Counted from the first letter of the stretch, positions 33,091 to 41,369 are shown. The stretch: DNA of 42,471 bases from Acidimicrobiaceae bacterium (GCA_009835735.1 VXWX01000018.1:1-42471); one strand, 5' to 3'. Made by a program: numbers and translations. Notes: generated by a model not told the origin, from the sequence alone.

Positions 33091-34455
33091 CTAACCCGCC
33101 GCCAGCTCTACCGCGTCGTCGGCCATGTTGGCCACGGTCTCCGCCGGTGTCGCGTCCCCGGCCAGCATGTCGTTGACGCGCTCACCCACCTTGACCTGGA
33201 AGCCCTGATACCAGCTCAGCGCCCTTGCCGCCGGTGTCCCCGCCCGGTCGTACTCCGACGTGATCACGCCGAGGTCGTAGTAGTCGGGATAGGCGGCCTG
33301 GATGGCGGGATCCTCGAAGAAGGACGGGTACGGGACGGCCAGCGCGGCAGCCTCGACCCAGGTCAGCGGAACGGTGAAGTTTCCGTCGTTGTCGGCCCCC
33401 GTGTAGAACTTCAGCAGGTCCCATGCGTCGTTCAGCGCGGTTCCTTCGAGGTCGGGGCCCATCTGGACGACTTCGCCGGCCAGCAGCGTCTGGCCCGCTC
33501 CGGGCATCGGGGCCATCCGCAGGTCGGCGGCTGCCGGCCCCCCGACATCGTTGAAGATCTTCAGCCAGTAGTCGTGGCCGGCGTAGAACGCGAACGTTCC
33601 CTGCGTCATCCCGCCGATGAGCTCCGGGTTGTCGTCGGTGAGAATGGTCGGCGATGTCAGTCCGTCCTGGTACATCGCCCGCCACCACTCCAGGACGTCG
33701 ACACTCCTGGGATCATCGGCGAATACCGGCTGGGCAGCATCATCGAACGGGGTGATGCCCTCTCCCAGGAGAGTGGCCATGAGGTATTCCTCGATCCGCT
33801 CGTTGAGCCACGACGACTCGTAGGGCGCGTCCGAGATCCCGTCAGCCTTGATCTTGGCGCACTGGTCGTAGTACTCCTGAAGCGTCTGGGGCGGACCGGA
33901 GAATCCAGCCTGCTCGACCATTGCCGCGTTGTAGTGGTTCATGAACACGGCCGAGAAGTAGGGCAGGCTGGTGATCTGCCCGTCGGCGGTGACGAACCGT
34001 GACCGCGCCCCCGGGTAGAGCGCATCGATGCGCTCCTCCACGCCCGGCAGGTCGTTCAGCGTCCGGTTCCACCCGTTCTCGAGGAACTGGCCCAGCAGGT
34101 ACGTGAAGTTGTAGAAGAGGTCGGGTCGGTCTCCGCCCCGGAACCTCGTCTGGATCGCGGCCGGATAGCCGGTTACCGGAAGCACCTCGAGCTCAACGGT
34201 GCCGCCCGACACGGCCGCCCACGTGTCCAAGTGCGTCTGGATCGTGTCCGGCAGGAAGTCCCAGCCGACGAACCTCAGCGTCCTCCGGGTCGCCTCGGGA
34301 TCTTCCCCGCTGCAAGCGGCTAGCAGCGCCGCGGCCGCGGGGAGCGAGAGCCCGAGGCCCATCGCCCCCTGGAGAAAGCCGCGTCGCCCGAAGCTCGCCC
34401 GGTCTCCATCACCCCGATCAGAATGCTGGGACTTAGATCCTTCGCGCATTTTCAT
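33091..34455 (-). CDS. Solute-binding lipoprotein of second ABC importer (Tat-exported)
   Basis: A 454-residue family 1 solute-binding protein. A twin-arginine signal (FGRRGFLQGAMGLGL) leads to a lipobox (AALLAACSGE, Cys ~48). The mature part starts at RRTLRFVGWDFLPDT and contains DRPDLFYNFTYLLGQFL and QGTFAFYAGHDYW. It heads the operon SBP-permease-permease-Gfo-barrel. ATG at 34455 is used, but the TAGGGGG sequence directly upstream is better spaced for the ATG at 34449, which would remove two residues. It is divergent from the CocE-type hydrolase; the shared 129-base region holds two operator-like sequences. Substrate unknown; sugar is most likely by family. Confidence 0.92.
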   Translation of the reverse strand: MKMREGSKSQHSDRGDGDRASFGRRGFLQGAMGLGLSLPAAAALLAACSGEDPEATRRTLRFVGWDFLPDTIQTHLDTWAAVSGGTVELEVLPVTGYPAAIQTRFRGGDRPDLFYNFTYLLGQFLENGWNRTLNDLPGVEERIDALYPGARSRFVTADGQITSLPYFSAVFMNHYNAAMVEQAGFSGPPQTLQEYYDQCAKIKADGISDAPYESSWLNERIEEYLMATLLGEGITPFDDAAQPVFADDPRSVDVLEWWRAMYQDGLTSPTILTDDNPELIGGMTQGTFAFYAGHDYWLKIFNDVGGPAAADLRMAPMPGAGQTLLAGEVVQMGPDLEGTALNDAWDLLKFYTGADNDGNFTVPLTWVEAAALAVPYPSFFEDPAIQAAYPDYYDLGVITSEYDRAGTPAARALSWYQGFQVKVGERVNDMLAGDATPAETVANMADDAVELAAG

Positions 34456-34488
34456 ACCCCCTAACGCGAAATGAATAATCCAGTTGCA

Positions 34489-34535
34489 TGGTATACAGCC
34501 GCTGAATGGAGTGCCAAAGCGGGAAAGCGCTTCGG
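34489..34535. promoter_or_regulatory. Operator-like sequences in a divergent promoter region
   Basis: Between the second importer (leftward) and the hydrolase operon (rightward) are TGGTATACAG (34489-34498), with a GTATAC core like the palindrome before korA, and GGGAAAGCGCTTCGG (34521-34535) with a perfect AAGCGCTT centre (34525-34532). The latter resembles LacI/GalR-type sites (GAAAnCGnTTTC), the left half being the better match. No regulator gene is present nearby. Predictions from symmetry only. Confidence 0.35.
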
Positions 34536-34584
34536 GGGGTTGTCCGTCGCGGTCCGGCTACAGGAGCGAGCGTAAGCTCGTCTG

Positions 34585-36123
34585 GTGCACTCTTTGAGTG
34601 TCGAGCTCGGCATCGACGTCCCGATGAGCGACAGGACGAAACTCGCCACCGACGTGATCCGACCAGCGGGCGGCGGTCCGGTTCCCGCCGTCGTGGTGCG
34701 CACCCCCTACAACCGCTGCACTCAGGCGTCGCGCGGTCTCCAGGTCGACGCGTTGGATCTGGCCGAGGCGGGCTACGCCGTGGTGATCCAGGACGTGCGG
34801 GGCCGCTTCGCTTCCGGCGGCGACTTCGAGCCGTTCGTCAATGAGCAGGCCGACGGCGTCGACACCGTCGAGTGGGCGGCCGTGCAGCCCTGGTGCAACG
34901 GGAGGGTGGGTATGGCCGGCATCAGCTACCTCGGCTTCTGCCAGCTGGCGACGGCCGTACGCCGCCCGGAGCCGTTGCAGGCGATCGTGCCCGGACTCAC
35001 GCCCTGCGATGTGCGCGATGGCTGGATCCAACCGAACGGGGAGGCGAATCACGGGTTCAACCTCGCCTGGATGCTCGGCGCCCTGCTGCCGGTCGACCCC
35101 CGCATGGCCGACCCGACGGCGGCGCTCGACGCGTGGGCGCGGCCCGGCGAGACCGCGGCTGGTGGCTCGGCCGTAGACCGGCTCATCGCGGCCAGTCCCT
35201 TGGCCGGAGCCTGGCTGGAGTGGAACCGTCCCGATCCGTACGCCGACGCTGAGTCCGTCCCGATCCGTGACTCCATCGCGGGCGTAGCGATCCCGGCCCT
35301 GGTGGTGGCCGGCTGGTTCGACGTGTTCCAGCCCTCGACGTTCGAGCTCTCCGGAGCGCTCGCCGCGTCTTTCCTGGTTGCCGGCCCCTGGGGTCACGGC
35401 GGGCTGCCCCTGCCCCGCGACGCGGGCGCACGCGACCATGGCGCCACCGCCGCGTTCGACCTCGGTGGCGCCCAGCGGGCGTTCCTTGATCGGCACTTGC
35501 GCGACGCCGACACCGCAGCAGCCAAGGCGACGGTGTTCGTGACCGGCGCCAACCGTTGGGAGTCGCTCCCGGCCTGGCCCCCCCGGACCAGCCGGCTGGC
35601 CCTCTTCCCCGCCTCGGGCGGACAGCTCTGCGAAGCGGCCCAGGACGCAACAGTCGATGTGGGCCTGGACGCAGAGGATCCGACGCCCTCGGTCGGGGGG
35701 CGGGTCTTTCCCTGGGCACCCGACCTTGTGCCCGGCCCCTTCGACCAGTCGGCACGGGATGCACGCGGCGACGTGCTCACTTTCACATCCGAGCCGTTGC
35801 TCACCGCCATGACCGTGGCCGGACCCGTGACGCTCACCGTGGCGACGGACGTGGAGCGCCCTGAGGGCATGGTGTTCGCGACGCTGAGTGACATGGGGCC
35901 CGATGCGGCGGCGTGGAACGTCGCCGACGGCGGCGCGGCCGTCACCGGGCCGAGCACTCGCGTCGAGTTGGGCCACGCCGCCCACCAGTTCGGCGTCGGC
36001 CACCGTGTACGCCTGACCTTGTCGTTCGGGGCCTTCCCCCGGTACCGGTGGCAACCGGTCGGCGGCCAACGCCAGATCAGTCTCGGTTCAGGCACCCGGC
36101 TCGAAGTCGGGATCTGGCGATGA
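34585..36123 (+). CDS. CocE/NonD-family alpha/beta hydrolase
   Basis: A 512-residue hydrolase of the X-Pro dipeptidyl-peptidase (S15)/cocaine-esterase family. The nucleophile is S114 in GMAGISYLGF. DVRGRFASGGDFEPF is the hallmark oxyanion-Tyr region upstream. The catalytic Asp is probably in VVAGWFDVFQPST and the His in GPWGHGGLPL. The C-terminal ~200 residues form the jelly-roll domain (TFTSEPLLTAMTVAGPVTL). Family members cleave acyl esters, amides or N-acyl-amino acids. GTG at 34585 is used; a good ribosome-binding site is lacking, and ATG at 34624 is a possible alternative. It overlaps the OSBS/NSAR gene by ATGA, pointing to a joint role on an N-acyl or ester-linked amino acid. No signal peptide. 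Confidence 0.88.
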   Translation: MHSLSVELGIDVPMSDRTKLATDVIRPAGGGPVPAVVVRTPYNRCTQASRGLQVDALDLAEAGYAVVIQDVRGRFASGGDFEPFVNEQADGVDTVEWAAVQPWCNGRVGMAGISYLGFCQLATAVRRPEPLQAIVPGLTPCDVRDGWIQPNGEANHGFNLAWMLGALLPVDPRMADPTAALDAWARPGETAAGGSAVDRLIAASPLAGAWLEWNRPDPYADAESVPIRDSIAGVAIPALVVAGWFDVFQPSTFELSGALAASFLVAGPWGHGGLPLPRDAGARDHGATAAFDLGGAQRAFLDRHLRDADTAAAKATVFVTGANRWESLPAWPPRTSRLALFPASGGQLCEAAQDATVDVGLDAEDPTPSVGGRVFPWAPDLVPGPFDQSARDARGDVLTFTSEPLLTAMTVAGPVTLTVATDVERPEGMVFATLSDMGPDAAAWNVADGGAAVTGPSTRVELGHAAHQFGVGHRVRLTLSFGAFPRYRWQPVGGQRQISLGSGTRLEVGIWR

Positions 36124-37241
36124 GGATCGACCGCATCGAGGTCCGGCACGTCACGATGCCGCTGCTGTACCCGTGGCGAACGGCGTCACACGAGATCTCA
36201 GCGATCGACAGCCTCCTGGTAAGGGTCACCAGCGGAGAACTCGAAGCGTGGGCCGAATCGTGTCCCTTCGGGACGCCCGACTACAGCCCCGAGTACGCCG
36301 CGGGCGCCTTCGCGGTGCTACGCGACTGGCTAGCGCCTGCCGTTGTCGGCACCGGGATCGGGTCCGGCGGGCTGCTCCAGCAGCGGCTCTCCCACTTCAA
36401 GGGCAACTACTTCGCCAAGGCAGCACTCGATGCGGCTTGGTGGGTGCTCGAAGCGCGCCGTGTCGGCAAGCCCCTGCACACTCTCCTCGGTGGCCGGCGC
36501 AACCGGGTGGAGGTCGGAGCCGACTTCGGCGTCATGGACTCGCTGGACGAACTCGTGGCCGCGGTGGATGATGCCGTCGGGGCCGGCTGCCCTCGCGTGA
36601 AGCTCAAGTTCCGGCCGGGCTGGGACCTGGACATGCTGGAGGCGGTGCGCTCTACCTTTCCCGACCTCACCGCCCACATCGACTGCAACGCGGCCTTCCG
36701 GCTGTCCGATCTGGATCTCTTCCGTGCGGTCGATCGATACGAACTCGCCATGATCGAGCAGCCGTTGCAGCACGACGACCTTCTGGACCATGCGAAGCTT
36801 CAGGAACGGATCGACACTCCGATCTGTCTCGACGAGAGCATCGTCTCGGTCAAGAGCGCCGAGCATGCCATCGAACTGGGAAGCTGCCGGTATGTCAACG
36901 TGAAGCCGGGCCGGGTGGGCGGTCTGACGGTGGCGAAATCGGTCCACGATCTGTGCCGGGACGCCGGCATCGGATGCTGGGTAGGCGGAATGCTGGAGAG
37001 CGGTGTAGGAGCGGCTATCTGCCTCGCGCTGGCCACGCTCGAGAACTTCACCTATCCGGCCGACATCTTTCCCGCATCGCGCTTCTACGCCGAGGACCTG
37101 GCCGAGCCGGCCGTGTCCTTCGAGACGTCGAGCTACGGCGGGTGGCACGCAGTCGCCGGGGATGAGCCCGGCATTGCGCCGGCGCCCAAGCCCGACCTAT
37201 TGGAGCAGCTGACGGCAGACCGGTTCGTGATCGAGGCGTAG
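36120..37241 (+). CDS. o-Succinylbenzoate synthase / N-acylamino-acid racemase family enzyme
   Basis: A 373-residue enolase-superfamily protein of the OSBS/NSAR group. The set is complete: K161 and K163 (RVKLKFRPGWD), metal ligands D188 (HIDCNAAF), E213 (IEQPL) and D238 (CLDESI), and K262 (NVKPGRVGG), with WVGGMLESGVG near the C-terminus. This group makes o-succinylbenzoate for menaquinone or racemises N-succinyl/N-acyl amino acids; sequence alone does not separate them. No men genes are adjacent, and the coupled CocE-type hydrolase favours racemisation of an N-acyl amino acid. The ATG overlaps the hydrolase stop. Unrelated in function to the two GEH-type dehydratases. Confidence 0.88.
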   Translation: MRIDRIEVRHVTMPLLYPWRTASHEISAIDSLLVRVTSGELEAWAESCPFGTPDYSPEYAAGAFAVLRDWLAPAVVGTGIGSGGLLQQRLSHFKGNYFAKAALDAAWWVLEARRVGKPLHTLLGGRRNRVEVGADFGVMDSLDELVAAVDDAVGAGCPRVKLKFRPGWDLDMLEAVRSTFPDLTAHIDCNAAFRLSDLDLFRAVDRYELAMIEQPLQHDDLLDHAKLQERIDTPICLDESIVSVKSAEHAIELGSCRYVNVKPGRVGGLTVAKSVHDLCRDAGIGCWVGGMLESGVGAAICLALATLENFTYPADIFPASRFYAEDLAEPAVSFETSSYGGWHAVAGDEPGIAPAPKPDLLEQLTADRFVIEA

Positions 37242-37265
37242 TCCTGCGCTTCGACGCTCTTCGGC

Positions 37266-38015
37266 TCAGACCAGTCTCGGCGGCACGGCGAGCTGATCGA
37301 TCGCGTCCTTGGCCATTCCGATGTGTGCCTTGCCGTCATGGAGGGCGATGGCGCCGTGGCCCGGGAGGAGTGCATCGAACTCCAGCTCGGCCAGCGCCAG
37401 CACGGTCGCGAGCGAGGCCTGAAGGTCACAGTCCGGAATCGCCTGCAAGTGCAGCTTGCCCCACGCGAACACAGCATCGCCGGCGAAGAGGTACGTCTGC
37501 TCGCCCCCTTCCACCAGATACGACCCGTGCCCGCCGCAGTGGCCCGGCGTGTCGAGATAGGTGAGCGTCAACCGGCCCACCGATCGTTGGGCGCCGTCGG
37601 TCAGCAGGTCATCGACAGGACAGGGCTCGTAGGAGTAGCCGTCGGGGAAGATCCCGGCGGCCTGAGCCAGAGCAAAGGACGTGGCCTCATGGTCGCCCTC
37701 CTCGAGCGCCCGCCCAGTGGCGGCTCCGGTCGCGACAGCCAGTCCCAGGCGCTCGCGGTAGACCGACGCGCCCCCTGCGTGGTCGGTGTGGTGGTGGGTC
37801 AGGAACAGCCTCGTGATCGCAGCCGGATCGCAGCCGGCCTCCCGGATGTTGGCGGTGACTCGCTGGTAACCGGTCTCCGTTCCCATGCCGCACTCGACGA
37901 GGACTTTCTCGTCGCCGCCGTCCAGCAGGTAGCAGTGCGCGTCGAAGTCTGACGAGACCCCGAAGCCGCTGAGCGTGCCGCCGCCTACCAGATGAACATC
38001 AGACGTGAGTCTCAC
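37266..38015 (-). CDS. MBL-fold metallo-hydrolase
   Basis: A 249-residue metallo-beta-lactamase-fold hydrolase. THHHTDHAGG supplies H74, H76, D78 and H79 of the dizinc site; the third ligand His is in TPGHCGGHGSYLV, AGDAVFAWG gives the bridging Asp, and LPGHG the last His. Typical substrates are lactones, thioesters or phosphoesters. No signal peptide. It lies 12 bases downstream of the SDR gene at 38028-38816 and probably shares its transcript. An SDR followed by a lactonase fits oxidation of a sugar to a lactone and its hydrolysis, mirroring the 20-22 kb operon with a different hydrolase fold. The lactone role is inference. Confidence 0.85.
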   Translation of the reverse strand: MRLTSDVHLVGGGTLSGFGVSSDFDAHCYLLDGGDEKVLVECGMGTETGYQRVTANIREAGCDPAAITRLFLTHHHTDHAGGASVYRERLGLAVATGAATGRALEEGDHEATSFALAQAAGIFPDGYSYEPCPVDDLLTDGAQRSVGRLTLTYLDTPGHCGGHGSYLVEGGEQTYLFAGDAVFAWGKLHLQAIPDCDLQASLATVLALAELEFDALLPGHGAIALHDGKAHIGMAKDAIDQLAVPPRLV

Positions 38016-38027
38016 GAGGTTCTCCCC

Positions 38028-38816
38028 TTAGCTCTCGGGTACGTCGTAGGTCTGGGCGCTGAGGGCGCCGTCCACGACGAGGTTGATTCCGGACACGTAG
38101 GCGGCTTCGTCGGAGGCGAGGTACAGAAAGGCGTTGGCGATGTCGTCGACCGACGTGAGCCGGTTGGCGGGCACCGCCGGGAAGCCCTCGGCGCGCCACC
38201 TGTCCATCAACTCCTCACCCACGATGTCGACCGACTGCTGGGTGTCGCCCGGACCCGGCGAGACGCAGTTGCACCGGATGTTGTAGGGGGCGCACTCGAC
38301 GGCGATCGCCTTGGCCAGGGCCACTACGCCGGTCTTGGCCACGCAGTAGGGCGTGCACCCTCGACCGTGCCCGAGAGCGGCGATCGACGACGTGAACAGG
38401 ATCACGCCGCCGCCGGTCTCCTTCATCGCCCGGGCCGCCCGGTTGCTCAGCACGAAGTAGGCGTCGAGGTTCACAGACAGGATCCGGCGCCAGGTCGCGT
38501 CGCTCACGTCAACGAACTCGGACAGGTCCCAGGCGGCGGCATTCGACACCATGACGTCGAGCTTGGGGTCGATGGCCAGAGCCCGCTCCACCGCTTCAGC
38601 ACAGTTCTCCATGACGCTGAGATCGCAGTTGAGCAGGTGCGGCGTGGCCCCCAGGTCCTCGATCAACGGCGCGACCGCGTCCAGGCGTTCCTGCTGGTAG
38701 TCGACCAGGTAGAGGTTCCTGGCGCCTTCCGTCGCGAAGAGTTCGGCGGTGCGGCGTCCGAAGCCGCTGCCGGCTCCGGTCACGAAGACGTTGCGTCCTT
38801 CGAAGCGTCGGCTCAT
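38028..38816 (-). CDS. SDR-family dehydrogenase (copy 2)
   Basis: A 262-residue short-chain dehydrogenase, the paralogue of 19647-20435 (43 differences in 262 positions by manual ungapped alignment). TGAGSGFG, D39 for NAD, N115, S143/S144 and Y157-C-V-A-K161 are all kept. Two changes flank the catalytic Tyr (F154C, H156P), so substrate fit may differ. ATG at 38816 starts the conserved MSRRFEGRNVF; a longer frame upstream to 38873 has no support from the paralogue. It sits in a leftward run with another SDR (34 bases upstream) and the MBL hydrolase. Both copies are on the same strand, 18 kb apart, a recent duplication. Confidence 0.88.
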   Translation of the reverse strand: MSRRFEGRNVFVTGAGSGFGRRTAELFATEGARNLYLVDYQQERLDAVAPLIEDLGATPHLLNCDLSVMENCAEAVERALAIDPKLDVMVSNAAAWDLSEFVDVSDATWRRILSVNLDAYFVLSNRAARAMKETGGGVILFTSSIAALGHGRGCTPYCVAKTGVVALAKAIAVECAPYNIRCNCVSPGPGDTQQSVDIVGEELMDRWRAEGFPAVPANRLTSVDDIANAFLYLASDEAAYVSGINLVVDGALSAQTYDVPES

Positions 38817-38850
38817 TCCTGTGTCCCCCTGTACTTGATGCTTCCCGTTG

Positions 38851-39579
38851 CTAATGGGCGGTCCAGCCGCCATCCACCGCCAACACCGAGCCGGTCACGT
38901 ACGACGACGCGTCGGAGGCCAGGTAGATGACCGCTCCGGCGAGCTCGGGCAACTCGCCCCAGCGTTGCAGGGCCACCTCCTGGCCGATCACCCTGACGCT
39001 GTGCTCGCTGTGCTGGTGCGCCCGGTTCATGTCGGTCAGGAACGGGCCGGGAGCGATCGTGTTCACGTTCACCCCCCGCGGCGCCCACTCCATCGCCAAG
39101 GCTCGCGTCAGCTGCACGACGGCGCCCTTGGAGGAGGTGTAGGCGGTGCGGTCGGGTGCGGCCACCAGCCCGAACGTCGACGACACGTTGATCACCCGCC
39201 CGCAGCCGGATTCCCACAGGTGCGGAGCCGCCGCCCGGCAGATCAGCCAGGGGCCGGTCACGTTGACGGCCAGAGACTCCTCGAACTGGGCCGGCTCGAG
39301 GTCGCCGATGGCGCCTCGCACGAGGATCCCAGCGTTGTTGACCAGGATGTCGAGACCGCCCAAGCGCTCGACCACTCCGGCCACCGCGGCCTCGACCGAG
39401 TCTGCATCGGTGGCCTCCATCTCGACGCCCAACGTCTGGCCCCCGGTGGCGGAGGCGATCTCGGCTGCCTCGGCCTCCGCGTCACCGAGGCTGCGGCTGG
39501 TCACGGCCACGCGTGCGCCGGCGAAGCTCAACGCCTCGGCCATCGCCGCGCCGAGCCCCCTGGAGCCGCCGGTAACCAT
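38851..39579 (-). CDS. SDR-family dehydrogenase, 5' end without a standard start codon
   Basis: A short-chain dehydrogenase of 242 residues from the first ATG. It has VTGGSRGLGAA (nucleotide loop), LVNNAG, S-S-T-F-G and Y-T-S-S-K for catalysis, and a normal C-terminus (TGSVLAVDGGW). Similar to gluconate-5-dehydrogenase and 3-oxoacyl-ACP-reductase types. The ATG at 39579 lies inside beta1. Upstream, the same open frame encodes PNPLDLFRLDGRAA, the usual SDR N-terminus, and a perfect AGGAGG (39631-39636) sits 6 bases before codon 39624-39622. That codon is GCG, one transition from GTG. So the true start seems mutated, and the gene may be poorly expressed or begin at 39579. Catalytic residues are intact. 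Confidence 0.82.
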   Translation of the reverse strand: MVTGGSRGLGAAMAEALSFAGARVAVTSRSLGDAEAEAAEIASATGGQTLGVEMEATDADSVEAAVAGVVERLGGLDILVNNAGILVRGAIGDLEPAQFEESLAVNVTGPWLICRAAAPHLWESGCGRVINVSSTFGLVAAPDRTAYTSSKGAVVQLTRALAMEWAPRGVNVNTIAPGPFLTDMNRAHQHSEHSVRVIGQEVALQRWGELPELAGAVIYLASDASSYVTGSVLAVDGGWTAH

Positions 39580-39640
39580 GGCGGCGCGTCCGTCTAGGCG
39601 GAACAGGTCGAGCGGATTGGGCGCTTGGGGCCTCCTAGGA

Positions 39641-39689
39641 AATCTCGGGTTGGTTTTGTGTGGTATGTGCCAGGTTTCGTCCCGAGATT
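39641..39689. repeat. 9-bp inverted repeat between PPOX and SDR genes
   Basis: AATCTCGGG (39641-39649) and CCCGAGATT (39681-39689) are perfect complements separated by 31 bases, in the gap after the leftward PPOX gene and just before the SDR's ribosome-binding site. The loop is T/G-rich on the + strand. It may be a terminator or attenuator for the PPOX transcript, or a remnant insertion footprint. Confidence 0.4.
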
Positions 39690-39696
39690 CTGGCGA

Positions 39697-40233
39697 TCAG
39701 GTGGCGTGGGCCTCCTCGTAGCTCGGGCCTCCGCTGTCCTCGACCCAGTAGCGGCGGGCCCAGCCGACACCCTTCCAGGTCTTGATCTTGCTGGGGACCA
39801 TCTTCACCAGCCAGCGCGGCTGCTGGAGAGTTGAGACCAGGTAGGTGGGCCCGTTGGGACCCAGGTACCGGTACGACATCTGCTCGGCGACCTGCACCCA
39901 GCGGCCCCCGATGTTGGGCTCCTCCTCGATGGTGGCGATGCCCTCCATGTAGACCTTGGGGATCTCCATCGCCTGGCCGGCCTCGTCGGGGTCGCTGTGG
40001 GGGGCGTCGATGACCACGCTGACCCGGCCGTCGGCCTTGATGTACTGGCACCACAGGGCCCGCTGGCGGCCGACGAAGTACAGCGCCTCGCCGTCCCACT
40101 GGTACCACACCGGCATCACGTAGGGCGACCCGTCGGGCTTGAGGGTGGCGAGCCGGGCGACGGGGTTGCCCGCCAGGAACTGCTCCATCTCCTCGGCCGT
40201 CAAGCCGCCCAGATCGCCTCGGAAACTGCTCAT
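39697..40233 (-). CDS. PPOX-class flavin/F420-binding split-barrel protein
   Basis: A 178-residue pyridoxamine-5'-phosphate-oxidase-fold protein. The pattern is that of the actinobacterial PPOX-class F420/flavin-dependent family: NPVARLATLKPDGSPYVMPV, then WDGEALYFVGRQRALWCQY and DGRVSVVIDAP. Members reduce small molecules with F420 or FMN, or bind haem. The C-terminal ~50 residues (YLVSTLQQPRWLVKMVPSK, WARRYW) form the last strands. The sequence AAGGAG lies 10 bases before the ATG. Position next to SDRs gives little information on its substrate. It is divergent from the oligopeptide-type ATPase gene. Confidence 0.85.
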   Translation of the reverse strand: MSSFRGDLGGLTAEEMEQFLAGNPVARLATLKPDGSPYVMPVWYQWDGEALYFVGRQRALWCQYIKADGRVSVVIDAPHSDPDEAGQAMEIPKVYMEGIATIEEEPNIGGRWVQVAEQMSYRYLGPNGPTYLVSTLQQPRWLVKMVPSKIKTWKGVGWARRYWVEDSGGPSYEEAHAT

Positions 40234-40286
40234 AGTTTGACCGCTCCTTTTCTCACTGGTCGAGGAGGGACAGTACCATCGCGCTG

Positions 40287-41366
40287 ATGGAACCGACCAA
40301 GCCGGTCAATGGTGCTGCTCGGGCCAACGAGGCCAACGGCTCTGGCGGTGACGCGGCCCTCTCGGTGCGTGACCTCGTCAAGACCTTCGAGGTGGGCGGC
40401 GGCTGGCTCGGCGGGGAGAAGGGCGAGGTCTCGGCGGTGGCTGGCCTGTCCTTCGATATCGGTTTCGGGCGCACGCTGGGCCTGGTGGGGGAGTCGGGCT
40501 GCGGAAAGTCCACCACCGCACGGTGCATCCTTCGGCTGATCGAACCGACCTCGGGTGAAGTGGTCCTGCGGCGTCCGATCGACGACGGCACGACTGAGAG
40601 GATCGACATCATCGCCAGCAGCCGGGCCGACCTTCGCCGGCTGCGCCGCGACATGCAGATCGTGTTCCAGGATCCCTTCGCCTCGCTGAACCCGCGCATG
40701 ACGGTGGGCCAGGCCCTGCGGGAGCCGCTGAAGGTGCACACCTCGATGCCCCGTACCGAGCAGGACACCCGGGTGGGCGAACTGCTGCGGCTGGTCGGCC
40801 TCAATCCCCGCATCATCGACCGCTACCCCCACGAGTTCTCTGGCGGGCAGCGCCAGCGCATCGGCGTGGCCCGGGCACTGGCCTTCGATCCCGGCTTCCT
40901 GGTGCTCGATGAGCCGGTGTCCGCCCTCGACGTGTCGATCCAGGCCCAGGTGTTGAACCTCCTCGACGAGCTTCAGCAGGAGCTGGGCCTCACCTACCTG
41001 TTCATCGCCCACGACCTGGCGGTGGTGCGCCATGTGTGCGACGACATCGCGGTGATGTACCTGGGCAAGATCGTGGAGCGCACCTCGGCGGAGCGGCTGT
41101 TCGCGGAGTCGATGCACCCCTATACCCATGCCCTGCTCTCGGCCGTTCCGGTGCCCGACCCGGACCTGGAGCGGGGAAGGCTGCGCATACTGCTCGAGGG
41201 GGACGTCCCCAGCCCGCTGAACCCCCCGTCGGGATGCCGCTTCCACACCCGTTGCCATGTGGGGCGCGACCAGGAGGTGTGCCGGGTCCAGGAGCCGCCC
41301 CTCGAAGAGGTGACCGGCGGCCATTGGGTGGCCTGCCACTTCCCCGAGGCCCGGCAGGTCGTATAG
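40287..41366 (+). CDS. Oligopeptide/dipeptide-type ABC transporter ATP-binding protein
   Basis: A 359-residue ATPase of the DppF/OppF type. Walker A is GESGCGKST, the Q-loop IVFQDPFASLNPRM, the signature FSGGQRQRIGVARAL and Walker B FLVLDEPVSALD; FIAHDLAVV supplies the switch His. The C-terminal oligopeptide-transporter extension has a Cys cluster (CRFHTRC, then EVC and ACH). No DppB/C/D or binding protein genes adjoin it, although further genes could lie beyond the window. It is followed 3 bases later by an aminotransferase, suggesting amino-acid or peptide use. It is not the expected partner of the CUT1 sugar permeases, which use MsmK/MalK-type ATPases. Confidence 0.92.
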   Translation: MEPTKPVNGAARANEANGSGGDAALSVRDLVKTFEVGGGWLGGEKGEVSAVAGLSFDIGFGRTLGLVGESGCGKSTTARCILRLIEPTSGEVVLRRPIDDGTTERIDIIASSRADLRRLRRDMQIVFQDPFASLNPRMTVGQALREPLKVHTSMPRTEQDTRVGELLRLVGLNPRIIDRYPHEFSGGQRQRIGVARALAFDPGFLVLDEPVSALDVSIQAQVLNLLDELQQELGLTYLFIAHDLAVVRHVCDDIAVMYLGKIVERTSAERLFAESMHPYTHALLSAVPVPDPDLERGRLRILLEGDVPSPLNPPSGCRFHTRCHVGRDQEVCRVQEPPLEEVTGGHWVACHFPEARQVV

Positions 41367-41369
41367 AGA

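Noticed and set aside
36120..37241. Call as menC of menaquinone synthesis
   Set aside because: Active site fits, but OSBS and NSAR cannot be told apart by sequence and the neighbours are not men genes.
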